24,829 bases of DNA from an uncultured Clostridia bacterium (GTDB taxonomy: Bacteria > Bacillota > Clostridia > Christensenellales > Borkfalkiaceae), in assembly GCA_934230055.1 (NCBI GenBank), contig CAKQEE010000003.1, forward strand, positions 1 through 24,829, in the 5' to 3' direction. A model generated the notes under the pieces. That model was not told the origin of the DNA. It did no database searches and saw only the letters and a program-made list of their open reading frames with translations. Below are positions 8,467-14,683 of this stretch, piece after piece; position 1 is the first letter of the stretch; each line of letters starts with the position of its first letter. The translations under genes and the position numbers were made by a program.

Positions 8467-8565
8467 AAAAAACGACTTTTCGATATAAAGATATTCTTTA
8501 AACATTTCGATTATTTTCTTTTTATCACAAGGTCGGTCGATTTTATTACAGTAGCTGTTATCAAT

Positions 8566-8589
8566 AAAAAACTGTTGTGTAAAAAACAG
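8566..8589 (-). terminator. Upstream companion terminator of cluster B
   Basis: On the minus strand CTGTT (8585-8589), an 8-base loop and AACAG (8572-8576) are followed by six T (8566-8571). The stem is only five pairs, so it is weaker than the terminator about 100 bases further on. The two in tandem would insulate the regulator from leftward readthrough. Confidence 0.45.
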
Positions 8590-8722
8590 CAAAATACTTT
8601 TTTATAATTCTATCAATCTTTATAACTTTTGCGTAAAAAAGTCAAGCTATAAAACGGACAAAAGGAAATTTTTCATTTCTTCACGATATTTATTTTTACC
8701 GCTACCTATCAGATAACTTCTA

Positions 8723-9046
8723 CTAAAATTCGGTAACGTCCTTTTTCTCGCGCATAACCCATTGTCCGTCGGTAAAATCGGGAATGGCGACGGGCGCGAC
8801 AAGTAAATCTTCGCCGAGCAAAAATTCGTCGTCTATCGAGTATACCTCTTTATCAAAAGTATAATAGCCGACTAACGGTCTTACGACGGGTTTGCCCGTT
8901 TCGTGATAGATTTTAAACGTTATTTTATTTACGTCGTAGCGAATCTCGCTTTCCAGGTAATTAAACCCTTTACAAAAAAGCGACGGAATAATTTTTTTCG
9001 GGCAACCCGAATTTAATATGAAATGCCGTAATACACCTTGCGTTTT
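8723..9046 (-). pseudogene. Remnant of a GH31 alpha-glycosidase (C-terminal part of the catalytic domain)
   Basis: Between the terminators and the DUF4838 stop, the minus strand holds an open frame without a start codon (after a TAA at 9047-9049, ending in TAG at 8723-8725). Residues from about 8965 to 8789 match the end of the GH31 barrel: IRYDVNKITFKIYHETGKPV, then VRPL, then SIDDEFLLGEDLLVAPV, the family's well known ETGxPxxRPL and IDDQFxxGxDLLVAPV signatures. Everything upstream of this is missing, including the catalytic aspartates, and after VAPV the similarity fades (AIPDFTDGQWVMREKKDVTEF). The alignment before HETG is about three residues short. It cannot be an enzyme; it reads as the scar of a lost alpha-glucosidase or alpha-xylosidase gene. 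Confidence 0.75.
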
Positions 9047-9077
9047 TTATCCGTTAAAGTAAATTTATTCAAAAAAA

Positions 9078-11063
9078 TTACCAGGCGTTGCCGATATTGT
9101 TCGCGATAAAGTTTTCTACCGTGTTATTTGCGTCCACGCCCTCTCTGCAACGGGTTATCCCCGCGTTTTCGCAAATAGTCTTGAACTCCGCGGTAAAGTT
9201 TGCTTTTGCGGTCGAAGAACCCGTGACTATACTGCCTCCGAGGAGTTCGCGGTTGCTCGACGAAGTTAAAGCTTTACTGTAATAATCTTCGTAATTATAC
9301 AAAATCATCGCGTAAGAAGAAGCTTTTACGCTGTAAAGCCTCTTTAAGTAAACCGCCTTTTCCTCTCCCGTCAGCGAAGAAGAATTCACCGCGGAAATCG
9401 CGTCGTTCACCCGTTTAAGACTTGCGCAATGCTCCGAAACGGTTACTTTAAGATAATACTGATTGCCGCTTTTAACGGGATAATCTTTGGTATTATCCGC
9501 GTAATATTTGTCGTAATCTTCGCAATAACTCTGAATATAAGAACACGCCGCCTCGCCGAAATAATTCTTTATAAAATCGGCACGCAAATCTGCCGCTTTA
9601 AGCGACTTGTCGCTCATCTTCCTCGACCAGATATAGTTACGCATAACCGACTGCCACATATTGTCCGCGTCGTAAGAGCCGAGAACAACCATACGCTCCA
9701 CGCCCAAATCGTTCGCCTCGTCGATAATTCCGTCAATCGCGCTCGGCGAACTGCCGTAATACGCAAGGTAATTATTGAAAGAGGTGTCGTACAGATAGAG
9801 CATAACCGAGCCGCTGTTTTCTCCGCTCGTAAGATTTATCCAGCCTTGCAGATTTTCTTTGTAAGAAACTTTTGTACCGTCCTTTCTCGGAGAAATCGCT
9901 TGCTGATTATCGGATAAAAGCGAATATCTCATATCCGAATATTCCGCATACCAAATGCGCAGGTCCTTATCCACGGTCACGCCGCCTTTCGGGGGAGCTA
10001 CGGTATATGAATACGCAAGCGTGACTATTTTGAACGTTCTTGCGCTTAAGTTTTCGTCCGCGCGGAGATTTTCCAGAAGCTTATTGCAGAACCTGACGAG
10101 TACGCCGCTCCTGCCGTAAGTATTCGCCGCCGCCGTGCAATAGGTGCAGGTACAATACCCTTCGCCGTCCTCCTGTCCGAACACGAAATATTCGGCAAAC
10201 GGAGAGGTTCTGATAAGGTTCGTCATACTTTCGGTAACGAGCGAAAGAGTGGAAACCCCGCTCGTGTTGTATTCTATGCCGTTCGTAAGGCAAAGAACGT
10301 ATCCGCCGTCTACTTCTGCATTAGCGGGGCAATAGTCCGTTCCCCGGTAAGAGGAAGGAAGATAGAAGTGCATATTGTGCGTATCTCCGCCGATATTGCC
10401 GAATTCGACCTTTCCGCCCTGCGCGGAGGTAAGCGCCGCATAAGGCGAATTTGCCTGAATTTTGGCGGTGAAGCCGAGATCCGCGCCGCTGTAACAGGTT
10501 TTATACGAAAGATAATGTCTTACCGGAATATCGGGTTCGCCCATAATATCTATCGCCCTTTCTTCTATTATAACGCCAGATGGAACTTTTTCGCAGTCCG
10601 AAGCATAGAACTCGCAGCCGAGCGCGCGCAAAAAGGCGTACGCGCCGTAAACGGTGCCTCTCTCCGAATTGCCGTTGATAATTATAATGTTCCCGTCGTT
10701 TTTGACGAAATACCCTTCCTCGGCGGTTATCCCGCCGAGGTTGTTATAAGGGCTTTGCGTTAGTATAGCGTTTTCGCCTATCGAAATATAGTGGCATTTA
10801 CGGTTATATCCCAAAGTAAGTTCGCTTTCGGAATAAATTTCGTAGGTTATGCCCGTCATTTTCGATAAATAGTTTTGTAATTCCAAGGAGGCGTTATAAG
10901 CCGCAGAGGAAGAATCCTTTTCTTTAACGACCAACGCGTAAGTTTTGAGAGCCTGCTTATCAAGCTCGTCCTGTCTTATCGCTTCTTCCGCGTCAGTCGC
11001 CGTTAAAAAAAACGTACTTGAACGGTTGCGGTAGTCGCTCCCGAGCTGAATATTACGAGCCAC
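9078..11063 (-). CDS. DUF4838 protein lacking its own start (likely -1 frameshift extension)
   Basis: The open frame is 661 codons from a GTG at 11061-11063, but that start has no ribosome binding site, lies inside the upstream gene by 61 bases, and gives no signal peptide. True similarity begins about residue 20 (LTATDAEEAIRQDE). Residues about 35-165 look like the alpha/beta N-terminal domain shared by GH20/GH67-type enzymes (SERGTVYGAYAFLRALG at 133-149). The rest is DUF4838-like, with the CTCTYC cysteine cluster at 304-309 and a VTLAYSYTVAPPKGG strand. The family is tied to glycan breakdown but no reaction is established. It is best read as the second half of a fusion with the 741-residue protein (see 11003-11013). 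Other options are a phase-variable tract or a recent one-base loss. It is the last gene of cluster B. Confidence 0.75.
   Translation of the reverse strand: MARNIQLGSDYRNRSSTFFLTATDAEEAIRQDELDKQALKTYALVVKEKDSSSAAYNASLELQNYLSKMTGITYEIYSESELTLGYNRKCHYISIGENAILTQSPYNNLGGITAEEGYFVKNDGNIIIINGNSERGTVYGAYAFLRALGCEFYASDCEKVPSGVIIEERAIDIMGEPDIPVRHYLSYKTCYSGADLGFTAKIQANSPYAALTSAQGGKVEFGNIGGDTHNMHFYLPSSYRGTDYCPANAEVDGGYVLCLTNGIEYNTSGVSTLSLVTESMTNLIRTSPFAEYFVFGQEDGEGYCTCTYCTAAANTYGRSGVLVRFCNKLLENLRADENLSARTFKIVTLAYSYTVAPPKGGVTVDKDLRIWYAEYSDMRYSLLSDNQQAISPRKDGTKVSYKENLQGWINLTSGENSGSVMLYLYDTSFNNYLAYYGSSPSAIDGIIDEANDLGVERMVVLGSYDADNMWQSVMRNYIWSRKMSDKSLKAADLRADFIKNYFGEAACSYIQSYCEDYDKYYADNTKDYPVKSGNQYYLKVTVSEHCASLKRVNDAISAVNSSSLTGEEKAVYLKRLYSVKASSYAMILYNYEDYYSKALTSSSNRELLGGSIVTGSSTAKANFTAEFKTICENAGITRCREGVDANNTVENFIANNIGNAW
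11003..11013 (-). promoter_or_regulatory. Candidate -1 frameshift site (slippery U8 followed by stop)
   Basis: On the minus strand the 741-codon gene ends CGT TTT TTT TAA. The eight T (11005-11012) form a textbook -1 slippery heptamer, T TTT TTT, in the right phase, with the zero-frame stop immediately after it. Slipping back one base reads TTT TTT TTA ACG GCG and continues into the DUF4838 frame for 642 residues. No clear stimulatory hairpin was seen within about 15 bases downstream. Slippage by RNA polymerase, or a T8/T9 length switch, would give the same product. Confidence 0.55.
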
Positions 11064-12136
11064 GGGTTATCTGTCGTGAATTTCGAAAGGTCTAATTCTT
11101 TACTCTCTCCGCTATTTAAACCGTGCATATATGCGGTTTCTCCGCCCCAAGAGTCGTTACCAACCCAAAGCTGTCCGCTCGTATATTCGCCCGCGGTTAT
11201 AACGACTTTCGTATAGCCTGCCGCGATCATTTCCTGCGTGTTGACGTATACAAGCTTCTGTCCGTCAAGCATAGTCGCGGTAAAGGTGTTTTCGTCAACG
11301 TAAGTATAGGAGAAGCCGCCCCAACTATTTCTGTTAGAAACGTAGTCTATTACTTTAAGCTGATATACGCCCTCTTTATCAAGCCCCATATAGAACTTGT
11401 TGCCAGCCGCGTAATCGTTTCTGTTGTTCAGGTATTCTATAACGAAATCGGCGTTTGCCGTACCGCCGACAACGTTTATCGCCGCACTTGTGTCGCCCCA
11501 GACCATACCTCTCGTATTAGAACCTGCAACGAGATAGCGCCCCATAAGCATTACGGTGTTCTGTGACGCGGTATCTTTCGTTACGCTGTTGTTGAAATAT
11601 TTAGCACAGAACGCTTCGGAAGAAAGGACGTTAGCATCGTTGCCGCAATAAATCGTATCGAGAACTATAAAGCCGTCCTCTTCCGCGCAGTAAATGCTTG
11701 CATGACTCTTCGTCCAAGTCGCCGTTTCTTCGCTCTTATAAAGACTTACGGAGGTAACGGTAAGCGCAACGTCTATCGCAGCGCCGTGGTTGGTCGCTTT
11801 TCTGCCCTGCATCCAGACTTTTCTGTAAGAAGAACCGTCCGTCGCATTTGCAAGGTCGAATCTCAAACTGCCGCTCGTTCCCGTATATACTTTTGTATAA
11901 GAACCGCCGCTGATTTCCGCGTAGATTGCCGCATCGGACTGATCTCCGCTGTAATTTACGAGCGTATAATCAAGTTTAAGGTGGGTATAACCCGCTTCTA
12001 TCGCGCTTTGCATATATGAGGCGGATAAACCGAACTGCCAGCCGCGCGCGGTAAACGTTCCGTCCGCGTTTTCGGTATAAGTCGTTCCGTCGTAGCTATC
12101 CCAGGCAGAGGTCGTCAACGCGGTTTCTTCGAGCGT
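11003..12136 (-). repeat. Shared C-terminal module, copy 1 (in the 741-residue gene)
   Basis: Residues 365-741 match residues about 500-855 of the lipoprotein encoded at 13613-16180. Matching blocks include CAEEDG-IVLDT, NRNSWGGFSYTYV, AGYTKV, GEYT-GQLWVGND and GLNSG. At the DNA level 32 bases are identical (11304-11335 against 13917-13948). Confidence 0.8.
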
Positions 12137-13228
12137 GGGAACTTTAATATACTCCACTTTGGTTATGGTTACGTTCTGATTTGCCCCTGCTACCCAAAGC
12201 GTAAGGTCGTATTTAGAGAAATCGTGTACCGAAGCATCGTTTAACGGAATATCCTTATAGGCCCAACTGTTATTGTCGGCGTCTCTATAACCGGTGGTAG
12301 TGAGCATAGTTCTGAAATACCCCCAGTCTTCCGTTCCGTCAGATTTTCTCGGAATTATTCCGAACGACGCAAGGGTGCTGCTCTTAATATAAAGTCTTAA
12401 ATATTCGCAACCCGCGCCCTTTTCGGATATAACCTCGTGACTGAGTCTGACGTATAAGTTTCCGTTCGTACCCGCGTTTACGCTGATAACGCCTTCTTTA
12501 TAATCGACTGCGTTCGCCGTGGTTTTGTCGCCGTTTTCCACGCTCGTTATAAGTCCCGCAAGGTCGGCGTTTTTAACAAAGCCCTGAACCGCTTCGCTCG
12601 TATCGCCGTTAGCTATCGCCGCCTGCGCAACGCTTATAACGCTTCTGTGGTTATCGGTTGCCGCCGCAAAAAGATAGCTTGCCGTGCCGTCCTGCGCGGT
12701 AGCCTTAACGTAAGCCTGCCCCGCAAACACGCGGTTATAGTTCGTTCCCGCAACGTTGGTTATAATTCCCGCGAAGAACTTTCCGCTCGTCGAGCCTTCG
12801 GTATAATCGTACATTTGCGAATCCCAGACGTTGATTATGCGCGTTTTCCCTTCCACTGCGGTATCGCCGTAAGAATACACGGCGTTTTCGCCGAAAACGT
12901 TAGCTTCCGTAAGTTCTCCGTATGCGGTTAAGTAATCTTCGGGCGCGATGAGCATACCGAAACTCACGCTTTTATAAGCCTTGCCTTCTCCCGCGTTCGC
13001 CATAAGCCCTTCGTAGTCCGCTTTGCTCATAAAGGAACGGAAACGGATACCCGTGGGTTCGCTGGCTCTTATAAGCGCGCCGTTTTCCATTGTGAGGGTG
13101 ACTTCCGCAAGCGTTTTGGGCGTGGTTTCCGCAAAAACCGTCGCAAATCCCGCGCTAAGCCCTATGGCAGTACAGAACAAAAACGCCAAAGCGGTGAGTA
13201 AAATATTTCTTCTCATAACTTTTTTCAT
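11003..13228 (-). CDS. Secreted modular surface protein (two unassigned domains plus duplicated beta-sandwich module)
   Basis: The 741-residue product has a signal peptide cleaved near VFA/ETT (residue 33). Residues about 40-225 form a domain with GALIRASEPTGIRFRS, SVSFGMLIAPEDYL and a final RSVISVAQAAI; I have no family name for it. Residues about 240-363 look like a beta-sandwich binding domain. Residues 365-741 are a module shared with the 855-residue lipoprotein (CAEEDGFIVLDT, RGMVWG, YVSNRNSWGGFSYTYV, GQLWVGND) and itself look internally duplicated. The start has AAAGGAG 10 bases upstream and follows the 47-residue peptide gene by 19 bases. There is no wall or membrane anchor, so alone it would be released; the -1 frameshift would add a DUF4838 domain to its end. 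A glycan-binding role is inferred. Confidence 0.75.
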   Translation of the reverse strand: MKKVMRRNILLTALAFLFCTAIGLSAGFATVFAETTPKTLAEVTLTMENGALIRASEPTGIRFRSFMSKADYEGLMANAGEGKAYKSVSFGMLIAPEDYLTAYGELTEANVFGENAVYSYGDTAVEGKTRIINVWDSQMYDYTEGSTSGKFFAGIITNVAGTNYNRVFAGQAYVKATAQDGTASYLFAAATDNHRSVISVAQAAIANGDTSEAVQGFVKNADLAGLITSVENGDKTTANAVDYKEGVISVNAGTNGNLYVRLSHEVISEKGAGCEYLRLYIKSSTLASFGIIPRKSDGTEDWGYFRTMLTTTGYRDADNNSWAYKDIPLNDASVHDFSKYDLTLWVAGANQNVTITKVEYIKVPTLEETALTTSAWDSYDGTTYTENADGTFTARGWQFGLSASYMQSAIEAGYTHLKLDYTLVNYSGDQSDAAIYAEISGGSYTKVYTGTSGSLRFDLANATDGSSYRKVWMQGRKATNHGAAIDVALTVTSVSLYKSEETATWTKSHASIYCAEEDGFIVLDTIYCGNDANVLSSEAFCAKYFNNSVTKDTASQNTVMLMGRYLVAGSNTRGMVWGDTSAAINVVGGTANADFVIEYLNNRNDYAAGNKFYMGLDKEGVYQLKVIDYVSNRNSWGGFSYTYVDENTFTATMLDGQKLVYVNTQEMIAAGYTKVVITAGEYTSGQLWVGNDSWGGETAYMHGLNSGESKELDLSKFTTDNPWLVIFSSGATTATVQVRFF

Positions 13229-13247
13229 CTTCGTTTTCTCCTTTCGC

Positions 13248-13391
13248 CTAAAAGAAAATATCGTCGCTGCCGATACCCTCTGTGTTACCGTTACCGTCGT
13301 TCAGTTTATTTCCGCCGACGCTTGCGCAGATTACGTCAAGCTTTTCCGCAAAGAAAACTTCTATCTGCGCGTGTTCATACTTCTTTTTCAT
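13248..13391 (-). CDS. 47-residue small protein
   Basis: ATG at 13389-13391 has a strong GGAGG site (GGAGGTACAAG) and the frame ends in TAG at 13248-13250. The product begins MKKKYEHAQIEVFFAEKLDV, continues ICASVGGNKLN, has a Gly/Asn-rich stretch and ends GIGSDDIFF. The layout (basic KKKYE start, an amphipathic IEVFF stretch, then a DVIxAS-type turn and a Gly/Asp tail) matches a class of short, uncharacterised proteins I associate with Clostridia, often described only as hypothetical. There is no membrane segment or cleavable signal peptide. It sits 19 bases before the 741-residue gene and behind a 124-bp inverted-repeat leader, so it is probably co-transcribed with that gene. It might be a leader peptide, a small exported factor or a precursor peptide; none is shown. 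Confidence 0.7.
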   Translation of the reverse strand: MKKKYEHAQIEVFFAEKLDVICASVGGNKLNDGNGNTEGIGSDDIFF

Positions 13392-13455
13392 CTTGTACCT
13401 CCGTACTTTTTTATCAAAGGCGTTTAGCCTTTTCTTCCTTTTTAGTTTTTTTTCG

Positions 13456-13579
13456 GGAAGCCGAAACGGCTTTTTTACCGCTTTATCGTCCGTGCGCCGC
13501 GATATTCCTCGTTTGCCGCCGCCGTTTCGGGCGGGCTTTCGGGCGGGCGCGCCTCGCAGACAACGTCGTTTCGGCTTCC
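13456..13579. repeat. 124-bp element bounded by 13-bp perfect inverted repeats
   Basis: GGAAGCCGAAACG (13456-13468) is the exact reverse complement of the 13 bases at 13567-13579. The left arm also forms a local hairpin by itself (AAGCCG, AAA, CGGCTT, 13458-13472) followed by T on the plus strand. Between the arms is a GC-rich stretch with two perfect tandem 12-bp copies (TTTCGGGCGGGC, 13525-13536 and 13537-13548). It fills most of the gap between the 855-residue gene and the small peptide gene. It may be a structured mRNA leader with two competing folds or a small palindromic insertion. With the rest of this gap (13229-13612) it leaves no room for another gene. Confidence 0.6.
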
Positions 13580-13612
13580 GTTAATTGCCTTTCCCGTTAT
13601 TTGACGGTGTTG

Positions 13613-14683
13613 TTACTTTATAAATTCGTAAGTTATGCTCGCGGTGGTTGCTTCGCCCGAGCAGAAAATCTGCAGATAGGGTTTTTCCGCCGTGAATATA
13701 GAAAGGTCTAACTCTACGGTTGCGCCGCTGTTTAAGCCGTTCATACAGTAAGGCGTCCCCCAGTCGTCGTTACCGACCCAAAGCTGTCCGCCCGTGTATT
13801 CGCCGGCGGTTACCCTCACTTTTGTATAGCCCACGTTGATATATTCCTGCGTGCATACGTTCACGACTTTACCTTCCGTGGGCAAGCTCACGTTAAACGA
13901 ATTTTCTCTTACATAGGTATAGGAGAAGCCGCCCCAACTATTTCTGTTTGAAACGAACTCGTTTAATTTGAATTTATAAACGCCTTCCGCCTCGTTGCCC
14001 GCGTAGAATTTATCGCCCGCGTTAAAGGTTCTGTCGTTCATATATTCGGTGACGAACTCGGTGGTAACTGTGTTGCCGACCGCGCTCACCGCGCCGTTTA
14101 TGCCCCAAATCATTCCGCGGTGATTGCTTCCGATACTGAGCCACTGCCCCGTTATCGTTACCGTTCTTTGTCCTACGTTGCCGGTGTCGGGGTTGTTCGC
14201 GAATTTTTCCCACCACGCGCTGTCCGTAAGAACGTTCGCCCACGCCCCCGCGCATAAAGTATCGAGAACGATATATCCGTCCTCTTCCGCACAGTATACG
14301 TTAGTGTTGCTCTTCGTCCAGCCGGCTGTTTTCTCACTCTTTATAAGCGTTGCCGAGGTTATCGCAAGCGTGCCGTCCCTTTCTACCTGCTCGCCGTCGC
14401 CGTTTCTGCATTCGATATTAAAGCCAAAATATTCCTCGCCGCTTACAAACTCGTTAAGGTCTATACGGAAAGTCGCGGTTTTACCCGTGGCACGCCAGTA
14501 TTTATCCCATTTGCCGCCGTGGGTTAAAGCCAATCCCTCGCCGCCCGTAAGTCTCGCTTCGAATTTAAGGTGGGTATATCCCGCCGCAAGCGCGGTTTTA
14601 ACGTATTCCGCGTTAAGGTTTACGGCTTTGCAGATAAATTCTATCGAAGTCGATTTTTCCGCACCTTCTAAATTCCAGCTTTC
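13613..14683 (-). repeat. Shared C-terminal module, copy 2 (in the 855-residue gene)
   Basis: This is the partner of the module at 11003-12136, about 1.4 kb away in the same orientation. It ends with a natural stop after YEFIK, at the same point where the 741-residue protein ends in VRFF. Confidence 0.8.

Larger units (their letters stand above)
8408..9077. other. Convergent gap without an intact gene
   Basis: This 670-base stretch lies between the plus-strand regulator and the minus-strand DUF4838 gene. It holds the two minus-strand terminators and the GH31 remnant. The AT-rich stretch between 8590 and 8722 shows no gene, repeat or structure that I can support. No terminator facing the regulator gene was found. 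Confidence 0.7.

Noticed and set aside
8445..8500. Short minus-strand frame starting MFKEYLYIEKSFF
   Set aside because: It runs through the terminator hairpin, has no ribosome binding site and no similarity to anything recognised.
11061..11063. GTG as the true start of the second DUF4838 gene
   Set aside because: No Shine-Dalgarno sequence, 61-base overlap with the upstream gene, and the first 19 residues are only the shifted reading of the upstream module; there is no export signal.
13410..13472. Plus-strand terminators (two short hairpins followed by T) near the small peptide gene
   Set aside because: There is no plus-strand gene upstream for them to end; they are better explained as parts of the minus-strand leader structure, although bidirectional action cannot be excluded.
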